64,000 bases of DNA, from NCBI RefSeq assembly GCF_017303055.1, contig NZ_JAEKJT010000009.1:1-64000 (forward strand), read 5' to 3'. This document shows positions 8,688 to 19,197 of the stretch, piece by piece (the stretch's first letter is position 1; each line of letters starts with the position of its first letter). This DNA comes from Halomonas litopenaei. Its GTDB lineage: Bacteria > Pseudomonadota > Gammaproteobacteria > Pseudomonadales > Halomonadaceae. Made by a program: the position numbers and the translations under genes. The notes beneath the pieces are model-generated. The model had not been told where the DNA came from. It ran no database searches and saw nothing but the letters and a program-made list of their open reading frames with translations.

Positions 8688-11270
8688 TCAGTGGGCAAAA
8701 CGTAGCTGACCGTCATCCGCCACCACGCGAATCACCTCTCCGGGGGTGAACTTGCCCGCCAGCAAGTCCTGGGCCAGCGGATTCTCGATACGGCTTTGCA
8801 CCGCTCGCTTCAAGGGACGCGCGCCATAGACGGGGTCGAAGCCGACCACCGCCAACAAAGCCAGCGCTTCGTCACTGACCTCCAACCCCAGTTCGTGTTC
8901 AGCCAGACGCGAACGCAAGCGCTCAAGCTGGATGCCGGCGATCTCTTGAATCTGCTCTTGCCCAAGCGCGTGGAAGACCACCACCTCGTCGATTCGGTTG
9001 ATCAACTCTGGGCGGAAGTGGGTGCCCACTACCTCCATCACTGCCTGGCGCATGCTGTCATAGTCCGCGTCATCCCCACCAAAATGCTGAATGATGTCGG
9101 AGCCCAGATTCGACGTCATGACGATGACCGTATTACGGAAATCCACGGTGCGCCCCTGCCCATCGGTCAGGCGCCCGTCCTCCAGCACCTGCAGCAGAAT
9201 GTTGAAGACGTCTGGGTGGGCTTTTTCCACCTCATCCAGCAACAACACCGAATACGGCTTGCGACGTACCGCCTCGGTCAGGTACCCACCTTCTTCATAG
9301 CCGACGTATCCGGGGGGAGCGCCGATCAAGCGTGCAACGGAATGCTTCTCCATGAATTCAGACATGTCGATGCGAACCATGGCTTCCTCGGTATCGAACA
9401 GGAAGTTGGCCAACGACTTGCACAATTCGGTCTTGCCCACGCCGGTGGGGCCAAGGAACAGGAAAGAGCCATTGGGACGCTGAGGATCTGCCAATCCCGC
9501 GCGTGAACGGCGCACCGCATTGGACACCGCTGTGACCGCCTCTTCCTGGCCGATGACGCGCTCGTGCAGCGCCTCTTCCATACGCAATAACTTGTCGCGC
9601 TCGCCCTCCAGCATCTTGGCCACCGGAATGCCGGTCCACCGGGATACGACCTCGGCAATTTCCTCCTCGGTGACGTTGGAGCGCAGCAGGGTGTGATGGC
9701 GCGTATCGGTTTCCGCGTCCCCGCTCTCGGCAATCTTCTTCTCAAGCTCCGGAATCACCCCGTACTGAAGCTCCGACATGCGCCCGAGGTCACCCTGGCG
9801 TCGTGCCTGCTCCAGATCTACCCGCGCGCGATCAAGCTCATCCTTGAATTGGGCAGCTCCCTGAATGCTGGCTTTCTCGGCCTTCCAGATCTCGTCGAGA
9901 TCAGCGTATTCACGCTCCAGCTCCTCGATCTGCTCAACGAGGGTTTCCAGTCGCTTGCGCGAGGCTTCATCAGTTTCCTTCTTGAGGTGCTCCCGCTCCA
10001 TCTTGAGCTGAATCAGGCGACGATCCAGACGGTCCATCTCCTCAGGCTTGGAATCCAGCTCCATGCGAATACGTGACGACGCCTCGTCGATCAGGTCGAT
10101 GGCCTTGTCCGGCAACTGCCGATCGGTAATGTAGCGGGTCGACAGCTTGGCGGCAGCGATGATCGCCCCGTCTGTGATATCCACACCGTGATGAACTTCG
10201 TAGCGCTCCTTGAGCCCGCGCAGAATCGCAACGGTATCCTCTTCGCTCGGCTCATCCACCAACACCTTCTGGAAGCGACGTTCGAGCGCGGCATCTTTCT
10301 CGATGTACTGACGATACTCGTCAAGGGTGGTGGCACCGACACAGTGCAACTCACCGCGAGCCAGCGCCGGCTTTAGCATATTGCCGGCGTCCATCGCCCC
10401 CTCGGCCTTGCCTGCGCCCACCATGGTGTGCAATTCGTCAATAAACAGGATGACCCGGCCCTCTTCCTGAGCCAGCTCATTCAACACCGACTTCAGGCGC
10501 TCCTCGAACTCACCACGAAACTTGGCGCCAGCCAACAGGGCTCCCATATCCAGCGACAGCACGCGCTTGTCCTTCAGCCCTTCTGGCACTTCACCATTGA
10601 TGATGCGGCTCGCCAGGCCCTCGACGATAGCCGTCTTGCCGACCCCTGGCTCGCCGATCAATACCGGGTTGTTCTTGGTGCGCCGCTGCAGTACTTGAAT
10701 GGTGCGACGGATTTCATCATCGCGACCAATGACCGGATCCAGCTTGCCATCCGCAGCCCGCTGGGTCAGATCCAGGGTGTACTTCTCCAGCGCCTCCCGA
10801 CTGTCCTCGGCGTTGGCATCATCCACCTTCTGGCCACCTCGAACGCTATCAATCGCCGTCTGCAGAGACGCCTGGGTGACCCCTGCCTGGGTAAGGACCT
10901 TTGACACCGCGTGCTTCATGGCCAGCGCGGCCAGTAGCACCAACTCGCTGGCGATATACTGATCGCCGCGTTTCTGGGCCTCTGCATCGGTTAAGTTGAA
11001 CAGCTTTATCAAATCGCGAGAGGGCTGCACCTCGCCATCAAAGTGGGCAACCTTTGGCATATCGTCGAGCAGACCTGCGAGTCCATCTCGCATCCTTGCG
11101 GCATCGCCGCCGGCCTTCTGTACCAGAGCCTTGATGCCGGTATCGCGATTGTCGAGCAGTGCCAGCAGCAGGTGTGCGGGCTCCATCTGATTGTGTCCAC
11201 GGCCCACGGCCAACGACTGGGCATCGGCAATGGCTTGCTGAAGCTTTGCAGTAAACTTGTCGAAACGCAT
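8688..11270 (-). CDS. clpB: ATP-dependent chaperone ClpB (disaggregase)
   Basis: Hexameric AAA+ disaggregase that, with DnaK/DnaJ/GrpE, threads aggregated proteins through its central pore after heat stress. The 860-residue protein shows the full architecture: an N-terminal Clp_N repeat domain (1-145), AAA-1 with Walker A GEPGVGKT and Walker [11 protein letters not shown], the long coiled-coil M domain (about 400-525) that separates ClpB from ClpA/ClpC, and AAA-2 with Walker A GPTGVGKT and Walker [14 protein letters not shown]. The pore-loop region [10 protein letters not shown] is also present. The ATG at 11270 follows AAGGAGATATCG, an excellent ribosome binding site, so the 18-codon upstream extension is rejected. 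A sigma-32 promoter lies 70-100 bases upstream. Confidence 0.98.
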   Translation of the reverse strand: MRFDKFTAKLQQAIADAQSLAVGRGHNQMEPAHLLLALLDNRDTGIKALVQKAGGDAARMRDGLAGLLDDMPKVAHFDGEVQPSRDLIKLFNLTDAEAQKRGDQYIASELVLLAALAMKHAVSKVLTQAGVTQASLQTAIDSVRGGQKVDDANAEDSREALEKYTLDLTQRAADGKLDPVIGRDDEIRRTIQVLQRRTKNNPVLIGEPGVGKTAIVEGLASRIINGEVPEGLKDKRVLSLDMGALLAGAKFRGEFEERLKSVLNELAQEEGRVILFIDELHTMVGAGKAEGAMDAGNMLKPALARGELHCVGATTLDEYRQYIEKDAALERRFQKVLVDEPSEEDTVAILRGLKERYEVHHGVDITDGAIIAAAKLSTRYITDRQLPDKAIDLIDEASSRIRMELDSKPEEMDRLDRRLIQLKMEREHLKKETDEASRKRLETLVEQIEELEREYADLDEIWKAEKASIQGAAQFKDELDRARVDLEQARRQGDLGRMSELQYGVIPELEKKIAESGDAETDTRHHTLLRSNVTEEEIAEVVSRWTGIPVAKMLEGERDKLLRMEEALHERVIGQEEAVTAVSNAVRRSRAGLADPQRPNGSFLFLGPTGVGKTELCKSLANFLFDTEEAMVRIDMSEFMEKHSVARLIGAPPGYVGYEEGGYLTEAVRRKPYSVLLLDEVEKAHPDVFNILLQVLEDGRLTDGQGRTVDFRNTVIVMTSNLGSDIIQHFGGDDADYDSMRQAVMEVVGTHFRPELINRIDEVVVFHALGQEQIQEIAGIQLERLRSRLAEHELGLEVSDEALALLAVVGFDPVYGARPLKRAVQSRIENPLAQDLLAGKFTPGEVIRVVADDGQLRFAH

Positions 11271-11339
11271 CGATATCTCCTTGGGGATGGCGATGCGATC
11301 GGACGCACCGCGTGACCCTGTCAATGTGACTTGACAGAG

Positions 11340-11368
11340 ATATGGCGGTGCTTTAGCAAGGTTTCAAG
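11340..11368 (-). promoter_or_regulatory. sigma-32 heat-shock promoter of clpB
   Basis: On the minus strand CTTGAAA (11362-11368) is followed after 13 bases by CCGCCATAT (11340-11348). This matches the RpoH consensus CTTGAAA-N11-16-CCCCATNT almost exactly and lies directly upstream of clpB, a standard RpoH target. Confidence 0.85.
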
Positions 11369-11451
11369 TCGGGTTAGCGCTGCTGCAGCGGGCGTGCTGC
11401 AACGCCAGGGGCTTAGACTCCAGGCGCAGGCTGGCAGGTGACATATCGACA

Positions 11452-14400
11452 CTAGGTCCTGTCGCAGAGCTGCGAATCACGGTCTCGCTGACGACTCGAC
11501 ACCCCCTGCCCCAGCCCTTCGGCAATCCGTCCAAGCTGCATGACGACCTTGGCCCCCACATCCTCGTCTCCCCCCGCCTGCTGACGCCGACGGTACTCTG
11601 CACACACCGAGGCCCAGCGCGCTGCATCGTCGGGGTCCAGCGTGCCCCTCAAGGCACGCAGCTTGAGCAGGTTTTCTTCCGCACCGCTGGTCAGCAGTTG
11701 CGCCTCACCCAGGTAGTGATCGTCGATCAGTGCATCGATATCGCCGTCGGTCATCGCAGGAGACAGCTTCTCCACCAACTTGGCCATGTTGCGATAGCTG
11801 CCTTGAAGCAGAAATGGGGGCTCTTCCCGGTAGCTATCGGCTTGGGCACTGGACGCGATATAAGCGCCATTGACCTTGAGAATGACGTCGCGTATCCGGT
11901 GCATTCTGGTCAGCAGGGCGACGATCTCATCTCTTTCTGCCCCACTGTAGTCATGTTCCAGCTCACTGACCGGCACCTCCCTGCCAGCGGCCATGTCGAT
12001 GAACCGGTAAACGTCCTCCATACCCCGGGTCAACAGGGGGGCCAGCACCGGGTGAGCGCTCAAGCTATTCTCGATGTACGACTGGGCAAAGATGGTCGCT
12101 GTGCCGGAGAGAATATCGCCGAGATTGTAGATATCAGCACGGTTGGCAAGCATGTCAGGCACACGAAACGCCTTGCCCTCCTCGGTATAGGGATTGCCGG
12201 CCATCACAATGCAGAAGCGTTTTCCCCGCAACTGATAGGTACGCGAGGTGCCGCGCCAGACACCATCGATGGTGCGTGTGGCGTCGCTCAGCGAGATGAA
12301 CTTCTGCAGGAACTCTGGATCCGTGTGCTGGATGTCATCAAGATAGAGCATGACGTTGTTGCCCATTTCCAGCGCCAGGTTGACCTTCTCCAGTTCGGCT
12401 CGTGCCGTGGCATGAGGCGCCTTCTGTGGATCGAGCGATGTCACCTCTCGCCCCAGACTCGGGCAGTTGATCTTCATGAAGATAAGGCCCAGACGATGGG
12501 CGACATACTCCATCAGCGTGGTCTTGCCATAGCCGGGGGGTGAAATCAGCATCAACAGCCCCATCAGGTCGCTGCGTCGCTTCGCTCCCACGGTACCCAG
12601 TTGTTTGGCCATGTTGTCGCCAATCAACGGCAAATAGCTCTCGCTGATCAATCGGTTGCGTACAAAGGACGTCAGCGGGCGAGGCCTGAACGCAGTGACA
12701 TCAAGACGCCTGCCTTGTTCTTCCAGCACGCTCTTGCGCAGGTCCTGCAGCTGCTCCCACGCAGGCTCCACCCGTGCCAGATGGTGTTCGAGACGATGCT
12801 CGAAGTCATCAAGGCGAAGCATCAACCTGCGTGATTCGATCAGGCCATGATCGCCGAGCAATCCCTCGACGGGAACGCTCAACTCAGCCTCCCGCGGCGT
12901 CCAGGACAGCTGGTCGCCAGCGTCGATCATCGCCACTACCTCGTCCAGATAGTAGCGCTCCAACTCATCGATACCCGCCGCGTGACTCCAGGCACTCAGC
13001 CAGCGTCGGGTCGCCATCCAGCGGTCTTCCGCACGCCGGGTCAGGGCCTGTCGCATGGCCTCGAAGGCAGCTCTCTGCTGGCCACGATCTAGCGCCTCGC
13101 GAAAGGCGTTGGCCAACCGGTCCGCATGCTGAGACACCTCGATGCCCTGCTGATCGGCTGCCAGCCATTCGACCAGATACGTCGCGGCTTCGTGACAGCG
13201 CTCCTCCGCCCCCAGCGCCACCACCAACTCATAGGTGGAAAGCAGCGGTGCGAGTTCTGCCACCAGGTCGCGTTTCAGCTCGTCGCTTCCGTATTCCCGC
13301 AGTATCTGTCCTGCGCCCACACAGTGGGCAATCAATTCCTGGGCCTCGGCGGTCGGCAACCCCAGCCAGTAGTGAAGACCCACTGCGCGTGCCAAGGGCG
13401 AGAAGCGCAACAGCCCCGCCTGACGTCTGGCCGGCTCGAGCACCGCGATAATGCGAGCCGCATCATGGTCATGCACCCCTTGCTCGTATCCTTCACGGAA
13501 GCGGGGAGCCGCAAACTGCCGAACGGACGCCTCGAGGGCATCCATGTCCGCCGTGTCCACGACAGCATCGACATGCTGCAGGTAACGATACGCCAGATAT
13601 TCACCACGATAGACCTGTGGCGACTCGGAGGGCAGGTGCTGCGTCCATAGCGGTGACAGGGCCTGGAGCTCAGCACAGGTCAGCGCCTCGTAAAACTGGG
13701 TACCGGTGATATGGAGAGTGAGCTGGTCGTCTCTGGGTACCAGCGTCAGCGAGACCTCCTGGCGATTGACGGAGAAGCGATGACGCGGCCCCAGCCGGAT
13801 AACCTGCCCCCCGTCTTCAAATAGGTCGGCACGATCCCTGACGCTGCGCAACGCCGCATCACGGACAGCCACCAGCCGCGCCTCCAGATCATCCGCCTCC
13901 ATGGTGGCGCCCAGCTCACGCAGGCTCGCGACCGAGTCGGTGACCTTCTCGATCATCGGGTCGGCGGCGAGAAAGGCCTGCAGAGCCGCCTCTTCCTCGA
14001 AGCGCTCCGCCCGACGAGGCACACCGTCGAGGATCCGCTCAGCCGCCTGAGACATCGCCATCACCCGCCCACGGCGCTGCTGAGCCAGCTGTTCACGCTT
14101 GGTCTCGATGGCCTCCTGGCAATGCTCTCGCTGCTGAACAATCGAGGTGAGAAACGCCGCCTGCTCGCCAAATTCGGCCTCCAGTTCCTGCAGCAGGTCC
14201 AACATGCGGGTCAACAGCTCAGTGGCGTCATCCGGCGCGGAAATGGCCGCGATACCCGATGCCAGGCTCTGTTCGAACAGTCGCAAGCGCGCTCCAAAGC
14301 GAGCCTTCTGTTCGACAACCGTGAGCTCCTCGAGGCGCCGTTCCGCTGACGTGCGCTCGCGATTGAGCGAGGCAAACACGGTCGCCAGCATCTGATTGAC

Positions 14401-16404
14401 GTTGACCTCAAGCTCTGGATTCTTGCCACCCAGGGTAGCCAGCATGGCCTGAACCAGGTCCAACCCTTCGGCGATCTCGCGATAGTCCGCCACGCAATCC
14501 GCCAGCGCCTGACGAGCCGTGGCCTGCTGACTTCTGTCCACCAGCGCCGCAAGGCTATCGCGGTAGCCCTGCAAGGCGTCTGGGGTGGCGAGAAAGGCAA
14601 GGGTCCTGTCAATCAGGCGCTGCTCGATCTCCGCCACGGTCTGGTCCATGCTGTCGACCGCTTCAACATCCACATAACGACGCTGCGCCAGGGTACGCAC
14701 GTCACCGCGAAACTGCCGAACGGCCTTCAGCTGTCGCAGAAATGGCTCTGGATGGTGCCAGCTATCCGGTGTGATACCTCGCTTCAGTGTGCTCAGCTGT
14801 GCCGACGCTCGGGTGACCGCCTCGGCGGATTGGCGACGGATCTCTTCGACTTTTTCAAACTCGTCGCCGATCGTCTCTGCCGTTTCCCGAATACACTGAA
14901 TCTGTTCAGGCAGGTGCTGGACATCCGTCTCGCCGTCTTCTCCCGGCAGGGGGATTTCATCGATCCAGTAGTACTGCTCGAGCAAGCGATCGCAGCCCTT
15001 GATCAACTGCGCCAGGTACGCATCGTAGGGTTGCAGTCCTCGCACCAGCCCTGCCAGGTCGTTGAGCTCGGCCAGTCCCCGAACCAGCTCCGCGTTACCG
15101 ATACGGCCTAGCTGGCTGTCATTGTCAGCGGCGTGGCGAGCATGCTGGATATCAGACAGAAAGGGGGTAATCCATATCTGCAAGGGGTGCACCAACGAGG
15201 GTTCACGCTCCGCATTGAACAGCACCAGATGGCCGTTATCGAACAGCGCTGCACCGTGTCCCAGCAATGGCGCATCGGCCTGCTTGGTGACCAGGTTGTA
15301 GCGATAGAACACCACCCTCCCGCTGCTGCCGGCATAGAAGTGGTACAGCACATCTTCGCCGTTGGGCGAGCGAACGGATCGCAACAGACGCATGGGCTCG
15401 GCCGGTACGTCAAAGGTCTTGAGCTGACCATTGCTGAGCAGATACCCAGACGCAAACATCAGCCCGTGGTTGTCTGGCAGCAGCACAATGCCGCTATCCA
15501 TCGCATCACAGCGCTGAATACCTCGCGTCGGCCGGTGGAAGGCGTAGTAGCGCATCACCTTTTCGGCGAAAGGGCGAATCCTGACGAGCAGCAGCTCGCC
15601 CAGGTCGGCGTACTCGACACTGGCGTCATCCAACGACTGCGAGTCAGACTCCACCCTGTCGGTATAGATCCCCTCGCCGCTGTCGGTATTGTTCTCGACC
15701 TTGAAGGTCACCGAGCCGCCGAGGTTATCGACGAACAGCGTATCGGCAATATTGATGTGCGGAGAACGCCCCTGAACATGGTCGTCTCTGCTGACTCGCC
15801 GCCAGGCAAAGTCAAAGCGGTCAGGCAGACTCAGGTCACGGTCGCCGCGGTTGTCGATGTAGCGACTGACGTTGCCAAGGGCGTCCAGCTCCCAACGGAA
15901 GACTCGACGATCCTCGAGCTTCTCGCCAATCTGGAAGTCCATCAGCAGCATGCCCTTGAGGATCACCAACTGGGACAGCGTGGCATGACTGTAGTACTGC
16001 TGGAGTTCCTGGAAATCGGTATTGAAGCGCTCGTCGTTCAGAAAGCTCTCCGACACCCCCAACTCAGCAACACTAAACGCATGCTCCTGGTCATCGACCC
16101 GATAGAGACGAAAAACATCCTCCACGCGCAGCGCCCGCTTGAGGCCTAGCTGAACGTGAAAGCCAAACAGCATTTGGTCGCCAATACGGACGGCATCACG
16201 GGCAATCGACTTCAACTCGGTGCGCACTCGACCTCGCCCCAGCAACACCATCGAGGTAGCGCCAAAGGTCTGTTCACGCAGGGTGTTGAGGGAAGCGCTC
16301 AGTCGTTCGAGTTGCTGCCCTTGTGTGGCCAGGCGGCGAGCAAGCAGTGCATAGGAAGAACCATCTTCGTGAAGCTTGACGTGTTGGGGATTGGAGTCAG
16401 CCAT
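11452..16404 (-). CDS. Giant AAA+ ATPase of the flotillin-associated type (DUF3686-like, annotated elsewhere as DNA repair ATPase)
   Basis: A 1650-residue protein, last gene of a three-gene set with YqiK and a YqiJ-like protein. The first about 450 residues form a beta-rich region resembling DUF3686; the middle (about 480-900) is charged and helical with coiled-coil character; a further helical region leads to one AAA+ module near the C terminus. That module has Walker A SPPGYGKTT (about residue 1290), Walker B MLYLDDIQ (about 1353) and a sensor-like IVMAGNPYTEEG segment. There is no signal peptide or membrane segment, so it is probably cytoplasmic and recruited to the membrane by its partners. 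The molecular function is unknown; the DNA repair label is a database habit without support visible here. The ATG at 16404 was chosen; a GTG 19 codons upstream is possible. Confidence 0.8.
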   Translation of the reverse strand: MADSNPQHVKLHEDGSSYALLARRLATQGQQLERLSASLNTLREQTFGATSMVLLGRGRVRTELKSIARDAVRIGDQMLFGFHVQLGLKRALRVEDVFRLYRVDDQEHAFSVAELGVSESFLNDERFNTDFQELQQYYSHATLSQLVILKGMLLMDFQIGEKLEDRRVFRWELDALGNVSRYIDNRGDRDLSLPDRFDFAWRRVSRDDHVQGRSPHINIADTLFVDNLGGSVTFKVENNTDSGEGIYTDRVESDSQSLDDASVEYADLGELLLVRIRPFAEKVMRYYAFHRPTRGIQRCDAMDSGIVLLPDNHGLMFASGYLLSNGQLKTFDVPAEPMRLLRSVRSPNGEDVLYHFYAGSSGRVVFYRYNLVTKQADAPLLGHGAALFDNGHLVLFNAEREPSLVHPLQIWITPFLSDIQHARHAADNDSQLGRIGNAELVRGLAELNDLAGLVRGLQPYDAYLAQLIKGCDRLLEQYYWIDEIPLPGEDGETDVQHLPEQIQCIRETAETIGDEFEKVEEIRRQSAEAVTRASAQLSTLKRGITPDSWHHPEPFLRQLKAVRQFRGDVRTLAQRRYVDVEAVDSMDQTVAEIEQRLIDRTLAFLATPDALQGYRDSLAALVDRSQQATARQALADCVADYREIAEGLDLVQAMLATLGGKNPELEVNVNQMLATVFASLNRERTSAERRLEELTVVEQKARFGARLRLFEQSLASGIAAISAPDDATELLTRMLDLLQELEAEFGEQAAFLTSIVQQREHCQEAIETKREQLAQQRRGRVMAMSQAAERILDGVPRRAERFEEEAALQAFLAADPMIEKVTDSVASLRELGATMEADDLEARLVAVRDAALRSVRDRADLFEDGGQVIRLGPRHRFSVNRQEVSLTLVPRDDQLTLHITGTQFYEALTCAELQALSPLWTQHLPSESPQVYRGEYLAYRYLQHVDAVVDTADMDALEASVRQFAAPRFREGYEQGVHDHDAARIIAVLEPARRQAGLLRFSPLARAVGLHYWLGLPTAEAQELIAHCVGAGQILREYGSDELKRDLVAELAPLLSTYELVVALGAEERCHEAATYLVEWLAADQQGIEVSQHADRLANAFREALDRGQQRAAFEAMRQALTRRAEDRWMATRRWLSAWSHAAGIDELERYYLDEVVAMIDAGDQLSWTPREAELSVPVEGLLGDHGLIESRRLMLRLDDFEHRLEHHLARVEPAWEQLQDLRKSVLEEQGRRLDVTAFRPRPLTSFVRNRLISESYLPLIGDNMAKQLGTVGAKRRSDLMGLLMLISPPGYGKTTLMEYVAHRLGLIFMKINCPSLGREVTSLDPQKAPHATARAELEKVNLALEMGNNVMLYLDDIQHTDPEFLQKFISLSDATRTIDGVWRGTSRTYQLRGKRFCIVMAGNPYTEEGKAFRVPDMLANRADIYNLGDILSGTATIFAQSYIENSLSAHPVLAPLLTRGMEDVYRFIDMAAGREVPVSELEHDYSGAERDEIVALLTRMHRIRDVILKVNGAYIASSAQADSYREEPPFLLQGSYRNMAKLVEKLSPAMTDGDIDALIDDHYLGEAQLLTSGAEENLLKLRALRGTLDPDDAARWASVCAEYRRRQQAGGDEDVGAKVVMQLGRIAEGLGQGVSSRQRDRDSQLCDRT

Positions 16405-16491
16405 GGTGCCGGAATGCCTATTGCAGAAGTGGAAGCAGCATCGTTGCGATAGCCCGGACACGGCCGAGCTATCGCTGGATGTGTGAGCGTC

Positions 16492-18438
16492 TTACTGCTG
16501 ATGATCCTTGGCAGAAGCACGGCTCATTGCATTGCCGGCCAGACCAGCCATGAGGGTTTGCAGCGCGGGTGCCTTGTCCATGACGCCCTGCACCCCCTTG
16601 CCGATCCCTAACCCCTTGGAGAAGGTATCGAAGATGCCTCCGTCACCGCCGATCAGCTCAAACTTGGCGCCTTTCAGTGCTTCCGCCATCACTCGTCCAT
16701 TTTCCTGCACCGCTACACGCTGCATATCGATGCTGGCCAGCGTCTCCTTCTCAAGCAGCTCAAGGTTCATGCGGAACTGCTCGAACTCACGAGCATCGGC
16801 GGACATGGCGTCGTACGCCTTCAACTTCTCGACCAGACCATTGGCTTCGGCCCGGGCCAGGGCCTCTCGAGCAGACGCCTTCGCCAGCCCCATTTTTTCC
16901 TCACCAGACGCTTCTGCCTCGAGGCGCTGTTCAAGCACTCGAACATCCGCAAGACCCGCATCTTCGTCGGCCTTGGCCTTGACCGAAATGACCTCTGCCT
17001 CAACCAAGCCTTCCGCACGCAGGGCCTTGGCGCGAGTTTCCTGTACCTGCGCCTGCGCCAATCCCTCGGCAGCCGCCAATGCCTGCTGGCCGCGAGCCTG
17101 CTTTTCATCTGCGACCGCACGCTTCTCCGCCGCCTCTGCCTCGGCCTGGGCACGCACCAGCACTTCGTCGGCCTCCAGCTTGGCACGTTCGAAGGCAGCC
17201 TCGGCCAGGCGCAGTTCCTTGATCTTGGTCTCTTCTGCCTCAGCCTCGGCGGCCACCACGCTGGTGACCTTGCGGCGATCGGCCTCGGCACGGTTTCGCA
17301 CATCCCGAATATGCTCTTCTTCCTCTGCCACGTTGCGCTCCACCGAGATGCGCTCGCTGGTGATCACCGCGATCTCCTTGCGCTCGACTTCCAGGGTCTT
17401 CTCCATGCCGATACGCTCGACCTCGACGCTGCGCTGACGGTTGACGTCCTCGAGTTCACGCGCCTGCTGGATACGCACTTCCTCGATCTGTACCGCGCGC
17501 TCCCGCGCCTTTTCGGCCATCTCGACCTGACGGCGCATGTTCTCGCTGGCGACGGCGAGCTCTTCGTCGGTCTTGATACGCGCCGCTTCAGCCTTGGCCC
17601 GCTCCTGCTCCTTCACCTGCTCTGTTTCGGCTTCCTCACGGGCTCGAATCGTCTCGATTTCCCGAGTCTGGCGGGCCTCGGCGTCAGCCTGCGACTTGTC
17701 CAGCTCAAGCGAGGCCTCACGGGCCGCGACGTTCTTGCGCTTGATTTCCAGCTCCTGGTCGCGCTCGAGCCGGTTGGTATCCACGTTGTGGGCCGCCGTG
17801 ATTTCGGTAATGCGGCGAATGCCTTCAGAGTCGAGGATGTTATTGGGATCCAGGGCGGACTTGGGCGTCTGCTCCAGATAATCGATGGCGACATCTTCCA
17901 GCACATAGCCGTTGAGATCTTCGCCGATGGTCTGGATGATCATGTCGCGAAAACGCTGCCGCTCCTCGAACAGCTGCATGAACTCGAGTTTCTTGCCGAC
18001 GGTTTTGAGTGCCTCACTGAACTTGGCATTGAACAGTTCATTCACCGCGTTTCTATCGGAAGCACGGTCGACGCCAACGGACTTGGCAACCCTCAGGACA
18101 TCCTGCGCGGTCTCGTTGACACGCAGATAGAACGCGACTGAGATATCTGCTCGCAGGTTATCCTTGCAGATCAGACCTTCTTTCCCTTGGCGGTTCAATT
18201 CCAGGGTAATCACCGAGATCTTCATCGTTTCATCACGATGAATAACGGGCAGCACCATGGCCCCGGTAAAGTAGACCTTGGGGGTCTTGGACATATCATT
18301 GACGATCAACGCCTGCCCTTGATCAATCTTCTTGTAGAACGCCTTGATCAACAACATGATTGATACAATGACCAGCACGATGACGCCTACCACTACCAAG
18401 GCGGGCATCACCCACGAAAAGTCCATTTCAAACGGCAT
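16492..18438 (-). CDS. yqiK: Flotillin family inner-membrane protein YqiK
   Basis: A 648-residue flotillin. One N-terminal transmembrane helix (about 8-32) is followed by an SPFH/Band-7 domain (about 35-220). A very long alanine/glutamate-rich coiled coil (about 225-560) precedes a short glycine-rich tail. Flotillins oligomerise into large membrane-attached cages and mark ordered membrane domains; in E. coli YqiK is linked to membrane organisation and motility. The ATG at 18438 has GGAAG five bases upstream; an ATG four codons earlier and a GTG seven codons earlier are alternatives. It sits between the YqiJ-like gene (135 bases upstream) and the giant ATPase (87 bases downstream), all on one strand, implying one operon. 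Confidence 0.92.
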   Translation of the reverse strand: MPFEMDFSWVMPALVVVGVIVLVIVSIMLLIKAFYKKIDQGQALIVNDMSKTPKVYFTGAMVLPVIHRDETMKISVITLELNRQGKEGLICKDNLRADISVAFYLRVNETAQDVLRVAKSVGVDRASDRNAVNELFNAKFSEALKTVGKKLEFMQLFEERQRFRDMIIQTIGEDLNGYVLEDVAIDYLEQTPKSALDPNNILDSEGIRRITEITAAHNVDTNRLERDQELEIKRKNVAAREASLELDKSQADAEARQTREIETIRAREEAETEQVKEQERAKAEAARIKTDEELAVASENMRRQVEMAEKARERAVQIEEVRIQQARELEDVNRQRSVEVERIGMEKTLEVERKEIAVITSERISVERNVAEEEEHIRDVRNRAEADRRKVTSVVAAEAEAEETKIKELRLAEAAFERAKLEADEVLVRAQAEAEAAEKRAVADEKQARGQQALAAAEGLAQAQVQETRAKALRAEGLVEAEVISVKAKADEDAGLADVRVLEQRLEAEASGEEKMGLAKASAREALARAEANGLVEKLKAYDAMSADAREFEQFRMNLELLEKETLASIDMQRVAVQENGRVMAEALKGAKFELIGGDGGIFDTFSKGLGIGKGVQGVMDKAPALQTLMAGLAGNAMSRASAKDHQQ

Positions 18439-18573
18439 AATATCTTCCATTGATTGCACCCCATTCCCTGTCGTATATCGTTATGTTTCGGCGCCTACGT
18501 TGCATATCTACGTTGGCTTGCGAAGCACTATTGAGACCCTCGCGAAGCATGATCTACATCGACCCAGCAAGAC

Positions 18574-19197
18574 CTACCCCGGCGTGACATCTTCCACCCA
18601 GTAATAAAGCCCCCGTTCTTCCCGAACCAGCAGTACTCTCATCCCATGCTTGAGTGGCGCTACGGCCCTGACATTCACGGTCAAATCGACACCTTCCCGG
18701 CTGACCCTGGCCCGCCCTCGACAGCTATCCCTGGCCAGTCCTGTCACCACAGCGCTCAAGCCTTCCATGCAGTGTTCTTGATGGTGCTGATACAAGGTCG
18801 CAAATACGGGGCGCAGCCATCGCGCCAGCATGACGGCAAGCAGATAACCGGCCACGACGGAAATGACCAGGATTCCCAGCGAGATCATCATCCACCCGCC
18901 TGAGGACCACTGATAGGAGATAGCTGACAGCTGAAGCACGTAGCTACTTAGCCAGGAAAACAGGGACAGCAGTGTCACCGTCATGGGCAACGGGACGCCA
19001 TGCAGACCTAACGTCGCCAACAGGCCGGACAGATCAAACGCCCCTTCCGCATCGATGTCGACCAGGTCCGTCATGTCCCCATCCATAAAACCCAATAGAG
19101 TAATCAGCCAATACAGCACTGACACCATCAGAAGTATCGTGAACAGCAATGTAGGGAAATTAAATGCAACAATAAAAAAACGAAACACTCCGGACAT
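18574..19197 (-). CDS. YqiJ-like OB-fold membrane protein (NfeD-type partner of flotillin)
   Basis: A 207-residue membrane protein. An N-terminal hydrophobic hairpin (residues 5-37) is followed by two more membrane segments (about 70-95 and 105-130). The C-terminal soluble domain (about 140-207) has the beta-rich pattern of an OB fold (GLSAVVTGLARDS, then GMRVLLVREERG and YYWVEDV). YqiJ and NfeD proteins are standard genomic partners of flotillins and are thought to bind them through this domain. The ATG at 19197 begins directly before the first membrane helix; a GTG twenty codons upstream is adjacent to a purine-rich stretch but at poor spacing. It is the first gene of the flotillin-ATPase operon. 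Confidence 0.78.
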   Translation of the reverse strand: MSGVFRFFIVAFNFPTLLFTILLMVSVLYWLITLLGFMDGDMTDLVDIDAEGAFDLSGLLATLGLHGVPLPMTVTLLSLFSWLSSYVLQLSAISYQWSSGGWMMISLGILVISVVAGYLLAVMLARWLRPVFATLYQHHQEHCMEGLSAVVTGLARDSCRGRARVSREGVDLTVNVRAVAPLKHGMRVLLVREERGLYYWVEDVTPG

